Shown one piece after another: positions 1 through 8,313 of a DNA stretch of 64,000 bases (positions are counted from its first letter, which is position 1; every line of letters begins with the position of its first letter). This stretch comes from Streptomyces sp. NBC_00569. GTDB lineage: Bacteria > Actinomycetota > Actinomycetes > Streptomycetales > Streptomycetaceae. The notes under the pieces were generated by a model. It made no database searches. It was not told the origin of the DNA and saw nothing but the letters and a program-made list of their open reading frames with translations. The stretch covers positions 124,001 through 188,000 of the forward strand of contig NZ_CP107783.1 in assembly GCF_036345255.1 (NCBI RefSeq), in the 5' to 3' direction. Position numbers and translations under genes: made by a program.

Positions 1-1170
1 GGGGGACCCGTGGCCTGGTCCAGCCGGCTCGCAGGCCCCGTCGAGAAGGGAGCAGGACGAGCGGGTGCCCGGCGAGGCCTGTAGACGATCAACCTGCTGC
101 GGGGGCCGATGAACACCTCCACCACGGTTGCGGCCCTCACGCCGTCGATAAAGCGGGCGTACCGGCCAAAGACCTCCAGGGCCCGGGCCGGGCCCGGGAC
201 GGGCCCGAAGGCTGCGCTCAGCACACTGCGGAACATACCCATGACGGCTGCGACCGGCAGCAGACGCGGACTGTCAGGACGCGGCCGACAACGGACGTGG
301 ACTGTCAGGGCATCCGGTTCAGGGCAGTGGACCACAGCGGCCTCGAGCCGAAGGTCCTCCCTCCTGGTGAGGGTCTTCGGCCGACGCAGGATCCATCATC
401 GTCGCGTCCTTACCGGCCAAGACGGAGGAGGAATCGGGACTCGCCATCGCCAACCGGCTCCACCACTCCGCCGGACCCCCACCCCCCACCCTCGGCCCTC
501 GGCCCTCGGTCCTCGGCCTGATCGACAACCAAGGCCCGCTTCACGCTCTGCACGACGCGCACCGGCGCCACAGCACCCAATGCACCACAGCCAGCGCGCA
601 CCGGCAGGCATGCGCCACCTGTGGTGCTCGGCTATGAGATGGCCGAGAGCCACTGGGCACCCCCAGGGGGAGGTCCCCTCATGTCTCATCCGCAGGTGTT
701 GGCGGGCGCCGGGACGCCCGCACCGGTGCTGTCACAAGCGCAGGTGCCACCTGCGGCGAAGCGTAGAGATGCCCGGACCCGGCCGATCGGCATGCGTGCG
801 CCCGTGGGTGACGGCCCGCCTCCCCCGTGATCGTTCAGGACTTGGTCCGGAGGATCCGTACGCGCATCAGATCGTGGCCCGCTTTCGATCGCCGTCCGGC
901 CGGGTCTTGGAGCCGGCCGGCGGGTTGGCCCTGTGCGCGGCACCGACACACCCGGAGCCCATCACCGGCCGGATCCCCCGGCCGGCCAAGCAGCCCAGGG
1001 GCATGTTCTCGGCTCGCCGGCAGGAGAGGAAAACGTGTCCTGGAGGCCCTCACCTCCAGGCCGGACTCCCCTTTGCAGGCGAGCATCGGTAATCCGCCGG
1101 CCCACCCGGCCGCGCCGCGAATACGGAATGCATTTCTGCTATTACCGTGAGCAAATTAAGCGCCTTCAAT
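1..1170. other. no supportable gene
   Basis: I see no convincing gene. Long open frames exist on both strands (up to 327 codons), but they overlap each other, lack ribosome sites, are dominated by Arg, Pro, Gly and Ser as random high-GC frames are, and show no recognisable domain. The end of the stretch becomes less GC-rich as the control region of the transglycosylase gene begins. Confidence 0.6.
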
Positions 1171-1255
1171 GTGGTGCAGGTCACATGATTTACGTCACTC
1201 TTGTCCGACTTTGAGGTATTTGCCGCGTGGGGTGGGTCATATGGCCTGCGTCACT
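1171..1255 (+). promoter_or_regulatory. two Crp-like sites within a direct repeat
   Basis: GTGGTGCAGGTCAC at 1171-1184 fits exactly the Streptomyces Crp consensus GTG-N6-GNCAC. GTGGGGTGGGTCAT at 1227-1240, 56 bp downstream, fits it except for the last base. Both lie in a longer imperfect direct repeat (1179-1199 and 1235-1255) that ends in CGTCACT. Crp is known to control germination and cell-wall lytic genes in Streptomyces, which suits the downstream transglycosylase gene. Binding is inferred. Confidence 0.5.
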
Positions 1256-1426
1256 ATGAAGACGAATAGTAGACCGGGACCGCGTGTTCCCCAGGTTTTG
1301 CGGCGCCCCCGGATCACTTTTGACCACCCCATACTAATCCCCATCGTAAAAGGGAGTCATTGACCTGGGTTTCCTCCCTGATTAACAATTCTTGGCATCA
1401 CCCCCCGACGGAACAGGAATTACTGC

Positions 1427-1891
1427 ATGCAGATCACCGCGATGCCCAAGAAGTTCGCCCGCATGACCAAGACCAAGAAGATGTCGCTGGGCATGGTCGC
1501 CGCCGGCGCCGCCGTGATGGCCGGCACCGTCATCAGCGCCCCCGCCGCCTCGGCCGCCACCGCCGCCCCCTCCGGCAACGTCGACACCTGGATCAAGGAG
1601 TCGCTGAAGGTCATGCACGCCCAGGGCATCCCGGGCACCTACGAGGGCATCCACCGCAACCTGATGCGCGAGTCCACCGGCAACCCCAACGCCATCAACA
1701 ACTGGGACTCCAACGCCGTGAAGGGCATCCCCTCCAAGGGCCTGATGCAGGTCATCGACCCGACCTTCAAGGCCTACCACGTCGCCGGCACCTCGCAGAA
1801 CATCTACGACCCGGTCGCCAACATCACCGCCTCCGCCAAGTACGCCGCGGACCGCTACGGCTCGATCGACAACGTCAACTCCGCGTACTGA
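1427..1891 (+). CDS. secreted lytic transglycosylase (SLT domain)
   Basis: A 154-residue protein with a basic N-terminus (MPKKFARMTKTKK) and a hydrophobic stretch ending in APAASAA, a Sec signal peptide cut near residue 44. The mature part is a short SLT-type lysozyme-like domain: the segment HRNLMRESTGNPNAIN carries the catalytic Glu of the E-S motif, GLMQVI matches the GLMQ motif, and the C-terminus has the NI-A--Y-A--RYGS pattern. Enzymes of this family cleave peptidoglycan beta-1,4 bonds with formation of 1,6-anhydro ends and act outside the cell. I took the ATG at 1427, behind an AGGA about 10 bases upstream; the ATG at 1442 is an alternative. Monocistronic, preceded by Crp-like sites. 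Confidence 0.88.
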   Translation: MQITAMPKKFARMTKTKKMSLGMVAAGAAVMAGTVISAPAASAATAAPSGNVDTWIKESLKVMHAQGIPGTYEGIHRNLMRESTGNPNAINNWDSNAVKGIPSKGLMQVIDPTFKAYHVAGTSQNIYDPVANITASAKYAADRYGSIDNVNSAY

Positions 1892-2035
1892 TCCCACCCG
1901 ACACACCACCCCGCACACACGGCCGACAGCGGGCGCCACACCCCCGCCCGCACCACGCCAAGAAGACGAACCACCGCAGGCCGCGTCCCCCACGGCCGGC
2001 CTGCCCACGACAGCCGAACACTCCCCTGCCACCCA

Positions 2036-2203
2036 CACGGCACGCCCCCACCCCGGGCACCCCCACGCCACGGCAGCGGTCGAGACGGCATCGAACAACA
2101 CCACGCACACAGCGCACGCGCCCACGCGGCATGCCCCGACCCCGGGCGCCCCCACGCCGTGGCTGCGGTCGCAACGGCGTCGAACAACACCGCACATACA
2201 GCG
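2036..2203. repeat. imperfect 79-bp direct repeat, period 89
   Basis: Two copies (about 2036-2114 and 2125-2203) share most bases, including the run TCGAACAACAC and the flanking CACGCC/GCGGTCG blocks. The copies lie in different reading frames, so the repeat is unlikely to encode a repeated peptide. I see no gene in the surrounding 1892-2586. Confidence 0.7.
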
Positions 2204-2326
2204 CCTGCCCCCGCGCACGCCCACGCACCCGCGGGGACCGTCCCGGCGCCGGGCTCCGCCCGCCCACAGCACTACCGTGCTCCCCGCACCGACGGGTACC
2301 TCAAGGACGCCGGCAGCGCACTGCCC

Positions 2327-2368
2327 GTCATCACACCCGACGCGAACGTCATCACGCCCGACGCGAAC
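2327..2368. repeat. 21-bp tandem repeat, two copies
   Basis: Units at 2327-2347 and 2348-2368 differ at one base (GTCATCAC[A/G]CCCGACGCG...). In one plus-strand frame they would encode a repeated VITPDAN, but that frame has no recognisable gene. Confidence 0.7.
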
Positions 2369-2440
2369 GGCGCCGCGTACGTGTAGGGAGAAGCTGAAAA
2401 AGGGGCCCTGCCTGAAGGCTTGGACGGTGAAGACGACGAG

Positions 2441-2474
2441 GGGCCCGACTGGTCGAGATCTTCGTATCGGGCCC
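2441..2474. terminator. inverted repeat, possible terminator
   Basis: GGGCCCGA (2441-2448) and TCGGGCCC (2467-2474) form a perfect 8-bp stem with an 18-base loop. It lies downstream of the minus-strand oxidoreductase gene that ends at 2587 and could terminate it. Confidence 0.4.
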
Positions 2475-2586
2475 TGTGGCACTGCACACGAAGACCCTCC
2501 CCTCAACACCTCCCACCGCCCTCCCCCGCCGCCGGGCCACGCAGCCCCGCCCGCACCCTTCGCGCACGCTGAACCAGGTCGGCCCG

Positions 2587-3615
2587 TTACGACTGCAGGT
2601 TCAGGGTGATGTGCGGAGCCAGCGCGCGCAGGAACTCGGTGGCGTCGAAGATCTCACCGGCGGCCGCAACGCCAACAGTGCGGGTACGCCCGGACAGGAC
2701 GCGCTCGAGGGCCTCCACGACAAGAGGGGCCGTGACGGCATAGATGTCTTGACCGCGGGCCACAGCGCGGCGTTCGGCGCCGCCCGAGCGCACGAGGGCG
2801 TCGATGAGGAAGGTCTGGCCGGACCGTCCGTACGCGTCGGCCGCGGTCGGTGCCGGCGTGTCCGGGGCCGCGATGTCACGGACGGCTGCAGCCGTCATGT
2901 AGGTGGTGACGTCCGAAATGGGCAGGTGGCTGGGCACGGTGACCACGTCGGCCATCGTGAACTCCCCGATCACCGGCTGGGGGCCCATCGGGGCGGGGAA
3001 GTCCCATTCCATGGTGGGCGGCGCGTCGGTGCGGTACTCCCACTGCCCTCCGACGTAGCGCATGCGCCGCTCGCCGCGGCGCTCTCGCGAGACCGCGCCC
3101 GAACGCCGCGTCCCTGCGGTGGGGTGCCAACTGCTCAGCCCGTAGGCGATGTGCGCCTCGTCGGCCTCGGTCCAGTCGCCCATCGCTACGGTGATCAGCA
3201 GGTCGCCCAGCCCGCCGAAGAAAGCCATCGCCGGGACGATCACCGCGCCCTCCCGCCGTGCCCGGCCGGCGAAGTGCGCGAACGTGTCGATGTTCGCCTC
3301 GATCTCAGCCGCCACATCCAGATACGGGACCTTCGCCCGCAACGCCGCCTCGATCACGGGGGCAGCCGTCGAGGCGAAGGGGCCGGCGCAATTGATGACG
3401 GCGGCCGCGCCGGCCAGCGCACGCTCCAGTGCCTCCGGGTCGTGCACCGTCGCCGGGCGGGCCTCCAGACCGCTCTCGTGGGCCAGCGCCTTCAGCTGGT
3501 CCGCATCACGGCCGGACAGCACCGGGACGAACCCGCGTTCCACCAGCTCCGCCACCACGAACCGCCCGGTGTGCCCGTACGCACCGAACACCGCGACCGT
3601 CTGCCCCGACCCCAT
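2587..3615 (-). CDS. saccharopine dehydrogenase-like NAD(P)-binding oxidoreductase
   Basis: 342 residues. The N-terminus VAVFGAYGHTGRFVVAELV is a Rossmann glycine-rich loop for NAD(P), followed by SGRDADQL and VINCAGPF, typical of the saccharopine-dehydrogenase NADP-binding family (trans-acting enoyl reductase-like). The ATG at 3615 follows GGGGAG. It is divergent from the AraC/GlxA-type regulator, with about 140 bases between the start codons, so that regulator may control it. Family members act on diverse substrates and I cannot name this one. The reading frame is intact. Confidence 0.85.
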   Translation of the reverse strand: MGSGQTVAVFGAYGHTGRFVVAELVERGFVPVLSGRDADQLKALAHESGLEARPATVHDPEALERALAGAAAVINCAGPFASTAAPVIEAALRAKVPYLDVAAEIEANIDTFAHFAGRARREGAVIVPAMAFFGGLGDLLITVAMGDWTEADEAHIAYGLSSWHPTAGTRRSGAVSRERRGERRMRYVGGQWEYRTDAPPTMEWDFPAPMGPQPVIGEFTMADVVTVPSHLPISDVTTYMTAAAVRDIAAPDTPAPTAADAYGRSGQTFLIDALVRSGGAERRAVARGQDIYAVTAPLVVEALERVLSGRTRTVGVAAAGEIFDATEFLRALAPHITLNLQS

Positions 3616-3753
3616 CAGACCGCTCCCCTGCCCTTGTATGCCCGCTCCAGCGCCGGTCCCTGGTCACCCGGCGCGCTCTGGCTCCAAGAGCCTGGCGCGA
3701 AGCGGCACTCCCGCACGAGTGTCTGCAACGACATGACCCATACACTTTCGGAC

Positions 3754-4737
3754 ATGCCCACCGTCGCGTTGGCCATCACCGATGGCATGTTGCACCTCGA
3801 ACTGTCCCTGGCCTGCGAGGTCTTCGGTGCCGACCTGACCCACATCGCCAACCCCTGGTACGACTTCTCGCTCTGCGGACCGCGCGCCGTACAGGTCGAC
3901 CGCTTCACCATCGAACCCGACCACGGGCTCGACCACCTCGCGCACGCCGACACCGTGATCGTCCCAGGCTGGGCCGATACCGACCAGGACCCCCCCGCCG
4001 ACCTCGTCGACGCCGTCCGCGCGGCCCATGCGGCGGGCGCACGCGTGGCCTCCCTGTGCACCGGCGCCTTCGTCCTGGCCGCGGCCGGCCTCCTTGACGG
4101 CAAGCGCGCCACCACGCACTGGGCGCACACCCGCGAACTGTCCAGGCGCCACCCGAACATCACCGTGGACCCAGACGTCCTCTACGTCGACAACGGCAGC
4201 GTACTGACCTCCGCCGGCAAGGCCGCCGCCATGGACCTGTGCCTGCACCTGGTACGCCTCGACCACGGCTCGACCATCGCCAACAAGATCGCCCGACGCC
4301 TGGTCGTACCGCCTCACCGGGACGGCGGCCAGGCCCAGTTCATCGCCACGCCCGTCCCCGAACCGCGCAACCATCCCCTCGCCGACCTGTTCCCCTGGGT
4401 CCTGGCACGCCTCGACCAGCCGCTCACCGTCGAGGACCTTGCCCGCCAGGCACGGATGAGCTCACGTCACCTGGGCCGCCACTTCAAGCAGGTGACCGGC
4501 ACCACCCCACTGCAGTGGCTCCACACCCAACGCATCCGGCACGCCCAGGAATTGCTGGAGACCACCGACCACACCGTCGACACCATCGCATCAACCACCG
4601 GAATGGGCACCGCCACCACGCTGCGCCGCCACTTCGCCCGCACGGTCGGCGTCCCACCGGACACCTACCGCCGGACCTTCCGCGCTCAGCCGCTCATCAC
4701 CTCCCCCACCCAGCCGCAGCAGACCCCACCACGGTGA
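3754..4737 (+). CDS. GlxA-type AraC family transcriptional regulator
   Basis: About 327 residues from the ATG at 3754 (an in-frame ATG at 3733 is also possible). The N-terminal two thirds is a DJ-1/PfpI-like domain (VALAITDGMLHLELSLACEV, then ARVASLCTGAFVLAAAGLLDG around the nucleophile elbow, then ATTHW). The C-terminal 100 residues are two AraC helix-turn-helix motifs (LTVEDLARQARMSSRHLGRH and TVDTIASTTGMGTATTLRRH). This architecture belongs to cytoplasmic regulators of the GlxA/FtrA group. Position suggests control of the divergent oxidoreductase gene; the effector is unknown. Confidence 0.9.
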   Translation: MPTVALAITDGMLHLELSLACEVFGADLTHIANPWYDFSLCGPRAVQVDRFTIEPDHGLDHLAHADTVIVPGWADTDQDPPADLVDAVRAAHAAGARVASLCTGAFVLAAAGLLDGKRATTHWAHTRELSRRHPNITVDPDVLYVDNGSVLTSAGKAAAMDLCLHLVRLDHGSTIANKIARRLVVPPHRDGGQAQFIATPVPEPRNHPLADLFPWVLARLDQPLTVEDLARQARMSSRHLGRHFKQVTGTTPLQWLHTQRIRHAQELLETTDHTVDTIASTTGMGTATTLRRHFARTVGVPPDTYRRTFRAQPLITSPTQPQQTPPR

Positions 4738-5496
4738 CCACCAGGCCTGCTCCCGGCACCGCCTGACAGCGGCTCGCAACCGCCCTTGGCCACAACGCCC
4801 AGAACAGACAGCCGACTCAATTGCCATAGAGAGCAGCTCCGTCACAGGTGCGGTGACCGAGCACCATCACTGGCGCCGCTCGCCAAGCAGCCTGCTCAGC
4901 CCGGCTATGCGCAGCGCCCCGTCCGAGAATTCCCGCACGGGCCCTGCCGACTCGTCGCAGCTCACGAACAGCCGATCAGACAGGTGGATACGCGAGTTGA
5001 GTGCCGTGGACAATCAGCAGCCTGCGCCCCATGTCTCTCGTCACGGCCTGCCACCCTGATGCACCTCCCCCACAGCTTGTACGGACAGGCGCCTCACTCA
5101 CGCCGGGGAATCCATGGATCCCTGAACACCTCAACGGCACACGATGCGGGTGTTCAAGACGGTGCACGCCGGACTCGGCCAGCAGTTGGAAGCAGGCGTA
5201 CGAGACGGCCACGTACCCTCCCGCCCAGACGCGGCCCGGCCCGCGGCCCCGGGCCGGCCCCCATACGACGACATTGTGCAGCGGGGACCGGGCCGCGGGT
5301 TGATTCGGCCATCGCCTCGAGTGCGGGCCTCTGCTTCACATCGGGCCCGGCCGTCACCACGGCAGGAGCGGCGGTGGGGGCGTAGAAGATCTCTCCGCGC
5401 AGGACGACCTCGGCGCAGCCAGTGGCTGGGCGTCACCCGAACCCCGCGGCAACCGGAACGGGCCACACCGGCCCAGGACAGACAGCAGACACAAAA
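4738..5496. other. no supportable gene
   Basis: Several overlapping open frames on both strands, none with a ribosome site or domain. I call nothing here. Confidence 0.5.
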
Positions 5497-5531
5497 AAGA
5501 CCCCGCACCACACAACTCGGTACGGGGTCTT
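5497..5531. terminator. stem-loop terminator
   Basis: AAGACCCCG (5497-5505) pairs perfectly with CGGGGTCTT (5523-5531) around a 17-base loop. The A-run before the left arm gives a T-run on the minus strand, so it would work best for minus-strand transcripts. Confidence 0.7.
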
Positions 5532-5594
5532 CACAGAGCGCCGGGCAGGCCTTGCACCTGCATCTCCCCACAGGAAGCGGGACGTCTTTCCTTA

Positions 5595-6454
5595 GAAGTG
5601 ATTTCATTTGGGGAGTCTGCGGTGGCAGATGAGTGTCGCGGCGATGGCGACGAAGGCAAGGAAGTGTTCGGGCTTGCGTTCGTAGCGGCGGTGAAGTCTG
5701 CGGCAGCCGGCGAGCCAGGCGACGGAGCGTTCTACGACCCAGCGGTGTCGTCCGAGGCGGTCGGAGTTTTCGATGCCTCGGCGGGCGATGCGGGGTGTGA
5801 TGCCGCGTGAGCGGAGCCATCGACGCAGGTGAGGGTAGTCGTAACCTTTGTCGCCATGGAGCTTGTCCGGCCTGCGGCGGCGCGGTCCGCGGCGGGACCT
5901 GATCGGTGGGATCCCACGGGCGAGAGGCTCAAAGCCCTGACTGTCGTGGGTGTTGGCCGCGGAGATTCCGAGCGAGATCGGAAGGCCGTTGCGGTCAACT
6001 ATGAGGTGGATTTTGGACCCCTTCTTACCTCGGTCGGTCGGATTCGGTCCCGTCAACTGCCCCCTTTGAGCGCGCGGACACTCACCGAATCGATAGCGCA
6101 GCGCGACCAGTCCAGCTCGCCCTGGACGCCGAGTTCATCGAGCACCAGGCGGTGGAGCCTGGCCCACACTCTGGCCTGGGACCACTCGGTGAAACGCCGG
6201 AAGGCGGTCACACCTGACGGTCCGATACCAGGTGGGAGTTGGTTCCATGTGCATCCTGACGTGGCTACGAACACGATGGCCGCCAGCACTTCACGGTCCC
6301 CATGCCGTCGCCGGCCGCCACCCTGAGGACGCGTCGGCGCTGGAGGAACCACCCGCTGGAACAACTCCCACAAGCCGTCCGGCACCAACCGCTCAACAAG
6401 CTTCGTCGTCACGCCATCAGCATCCCGCAAGATCACACCAAACGAAATGACTTC
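5595..6454 (-). mobile_element. IS5-family insertion sequence, about 860 bp
   Basis: The ends are imperfect inverted repeats: GAAGTGATTTCATTTGG at the left and, read inward from the right, GAAGTCATTTCGTTTGG. TTA stands directly outside both ends (5592-5594 and 6455-6457), a 3-bp target duplication. Inside is a two-frame transposase of the IS427-like type. Its sequence is not the same as the element at 13751-14618, though size and target preference agree. Confidence 0.8.
5604..6436 (-). CDS. IS5-family transposase, two overlapping frames
   Basis: The first frame (6436 down to about 6053, 127 residues) holds the helix-turn-helix half (LVPDGLWELFQRVVPP, LPPGIGPSGVTAFRRF) and the first DDE aspartate in the context CAIDSVSVRALKGGS. 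The second frame (to 5604) carries NPTDRGKKGSKIH, HGDKGYDYPHLR with the second Asp, and the C-terminal RWVVERSVAWL with the Glu. The frames meet at AAAGGGGG (6060-6067 on the complementary strand), a -1 slippage site, as is usual for this group. The frames are otherwise open, so the element may be active. Confidence 0.85.
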
Positions 6455-6528
6455 TTAGACCACCAACGCACAGCCTGCCAACGCGAATTCCGCCGACCAG
6501 CCCAAGATCAACAATACCAGACACAACA

Positions 6529-6573
6529 CACCGACCTCACCGACCCCACCGACCCCACCGACCCCACCGACCA
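6529..6573 (+). repeat. 9-bp tandem repeat CACCGACCC
   Basis: About four to five copies of a 9-bp unit, which would encode Thr-Asp-Pro repeats in the plus frame that runs into the HAD remnant. It sits between the IS right end and the gene remnant. Confidence 0.7.
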
Positions 6574-6607
6574 AGACACAGACAGCAAACCGTTAGAAAT
6601 CCGCGAT

Positions 6608-7006
6608 GACGCGCCCGCCGCCGCCGTTGCCCTCCTTCGGGACCGATCGCCTGCACCATGGACCTGCGTGATCGTCACCAATGGCCGCACCGCTCAACAG
6701 GAAGCGAAGATCCGCAACACCGGGCTCGACCAACTCGTCCAGGGCTGGGTGGTCTCCGAGTCCATCGGTCACAAGAAGCCCGAACCGCAAATCTTCCATG
6801 CCGCAGCAGCAACCGTCCGGCTTCCTTTGCCTGGTGCATGGGTCATCGGCGATTCACCCCATGCTGACATCGCCGGCGCCGAAGCGCTCGGGCTTCGAAA
6901 CGTGTGGGTGACGGATGGCTCGCCCTGGCCCCAGAACTCCTACCAGCCAACCCACATCGCCCAAGACGTCGCCACCGCGATCAGCCACGCCATGAGGCTG
7001 CCGTGA
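6608..7006 (+). pseudogene. HAD-family hydrolase, 5' end missing
   Basis: The plus frame from about 6608 reads ALLRDR, VIVTNGRTAQQEAKIR, SIGHKKPEPQIFHAAA and WVIGDSPHADIAGAEALG: HAD motif II (VTNG), motif III (KKPEPQIF) and motif IV (GDSPHADI). Motif I (DxDxT) and the start are absent. The upstream sequence is the 9-bp tandem repeat and then the IS end, so the gene has lost roughly its first half. The surviving 3' end is intact and overlaps the 3' end of the facing acetyltransferase remnant by 26 bases. Confidence 0.8.
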
Positions 7007-7166
7007 TCGCCCAGCGCTCGTGGTCCCGCCACTGGTCGTTGATGAACTCGACAGCGGCCGAGTAACCCTCACGCTGGATACCCAGACGCTTGACCAGGTT
7101 CAGCGACGATGTGTTGTCCGGCTGGATGTTCGCCTTCAGCCGGTGCATTCCTGTTGGCTGAACCAT
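6981..7166 (-). pseudogene. GNAT acetyltransferase, C-terminal fragment
   Basis: 61 residues reading HRLKANIQPDNTSSLNLVKR, LGIQREGYS, DHERWAITA. This is the C-terminal RimJ/RimL-type segment (PDN-SL-L--RLGF-REG) of a GNAT acetyltransferase. The acetyl-CoA loop and N-terminal half are missing upstream of 7166. It converges on and overlaps the HAD remnant, so both genes broke at their 5' ends while keeping the shared 3' junction. Confidence 0.75.
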
Positions 7167-7258
7167 CGCGGGATCTTACGCAAGCCACTCGTCGACGCGT
7201 CCAGCAGCCAGCGGAAGATTCGGCCGCAGTGGTATAGGCCCGGCGGTGACCTGAGCGT

Positions 7259-7420
7259 TCAAGGCCGTTGGTTCAGGGCCTGGGTCAACTTTCTGTTCGC
7301 TGCTAGGGCGGCTTCCCACTCCGCTGTCGGCTCTTCCAGCTCTCCTTGTCCGTCAACGATCTCCCGCTCAGGGAGAGCGATTCGACGCTGGAGCTGGTCG
7401 ACGCTGGCCGGGGTGAGTTG
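7259..7420 (-). pseudogene. coiled-coil C-terminal fragment
   Basis: The minus frame ending at 7259 has about 50 residues with a heptad-like, charged pattern (VDQLQRRIALPEREI, EWEAALAANRKLTQALNQR). It resembles the C-terminal coiled coil of small proteins that accompany integrases, but I cannot assign a family. No start or N-terminal domain is visible. Confidence 0.3.
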
Positions 7421-7477
7421 AGCTTGTTCTATACCTCTGGTGCTTCTCAGGCCTGCCACATCTATGGTGCCGTGGTG

Positions 7478-7640
7478 ACACATGGGCTGTACCCACGACT
7501 CGCGGAAGCGTTCCCAGCACTTGCTACCGAGATCGCTGAGCTGCTGCGTGCTAAGGGTGAACCACTGGCCGAGGTGGTCGCTGGCCTGCCCTACCACGGC
7601 CCGTGCACCTGTACCCGTTGCACGAAGCGCGAGCAGGACG
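7478..7640 (+). pseudogene. fragment of an unknown protein
   Basis: The plus frame reads PRLAEAFPALATEIAELLRA and VAGLPYHGPCTCTRC, with protein-like composition and a Cys-x-Cys motif, then runs into the decayed CRISPR repeats at 7646. I recognise it only as resembling small Streptomyces hypothetical proteins. Start and end are not preserved. Confidence 0.35.
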
Positions 7641-7645
7641 TGCGC

Positions 7646-7795
7646 GGACACCACCTCCGCAAGCACGGGGGCGACCCAGCGCCGGGCCTACCTCGTGAGC
7701 CCCGACGCGGACCATCCCCGCGGGCGCGGGGGCGACAGCAGGCCGATCCCGGTCCCGGCCGTGGCGACCGGACCATCCCCGCAGGCGCGGGCGCA
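7646..7795 (-). CRISPR. decayed type I-E CRISPR array, three repeats
   Basis: Repeats begin at 7646, 7709 and 7770. The middle one (7709-7736, 28 bp) has the canonical Streptomyces I-E form, starting GGACCATCCCCGC and ending GGGGGCGAC. The first is diverged by substitutions and a 2-bp insertion; the third loses bases after position 20. Both spacers (7676-7708 and 7737-7769) are exactly 33 bp. By comparison with E. coli repeats the crRNA strand would be the minus strand. No cas gene is in the window. The right end is cut by an IS630 transposase fragment. Confidence 0.8.
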
Positions 7796-8168
7796 AAGGT
7801 GAGCTCAAGGGCTTCACCTGGCAGGACTACCACGACCTCATCGTGCGGGCACACATTCAGCTCGGCGGCCCCGATCGTGTTGGTCTGGGACAACCTACGC
7901 ACTCACCTCATGCCACAGATGAAGGCTTTCATCGCTGCGAATGACCACTGGCTGACGGTCTTCCACTTCCCCTCCAACGAGCCCGACCTCAACCCGCAGG
8001 AAGGCATCTGGTCCCTGGCGAATCGGACTATCGGGCCACCTCGCCGCCGTGAACCTCGACCAGGTGGCCTCCGCAGGCAAGCGCAGCCTCAAGAAGATCC
8101 AGTACCGCCCACACCTGGTCGACGGCTGCCTTGCTGGCACCGGCCTCGCCATAGACGACAGCCAGTGA
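7788..8168 (+). pseudogene. IS630-family transposase, C-terminal remnant
   Basis: In shifting frames the plus strand reads KGELKGFTWQDYHDLIV, then LVWDNLRTHLMPQMKAFI, FHFPSNEPDLNPQEGIWSL and KKIQYRPHLVDGCLA. These are the DDE-superfamily signature blocks of IS630 transposases, including the D-N and P-LNP-E motifs. At least two frameshifts (about 7870 and 8035) separate the blocks, and the N-terminal two thirds is missing. It abuts the decayed CRISPR repeat. Confidence 0.75.
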
Positions 8169-8313
8169 TCAGGCCGCCATCACACATTCAACTTCGCTTG
8201 TGCCATGGGGTGATACCGGCACCGCACACAAGGTGGTAGTCCTTGCCGCGATTGTCCCTCAATGGTGGCGGCGCCCAGCTTGTGGACGCCGCCCCGGGGA
8301 GGGGAGGTAAGGC

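Noticed and set aside
109..1092. 327-codon plus-strand open frame
   Set aside because: Arg/Pro/Ser-rich composition, conflicting open frames on both strands, no ribosome site and no domain; typical of chance frames in GC-rich DNA.
1257..1426. Possible ydaO (cyclic di-AMP) riboswitch before the transglycosylase gene
   Set aside because: Such switches precede some Streptomyces lytic genes, but I could not find the conserved core or pairing in this leader.
1382..2509. 375-codon minus-strand frame opposite the transglycosylase gene
   Set aside because: It is antisense to a clear SLT gene and its Val/Gly/Arg-rich composition mirrors that gene's codon bias.
2476..3732. Upstream extension of the GlxA-type regulator frame
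   Set aside because: The open frame runs antisense through the oxidoreductase gene; the regulator domain begins only at 3754 or 3733.
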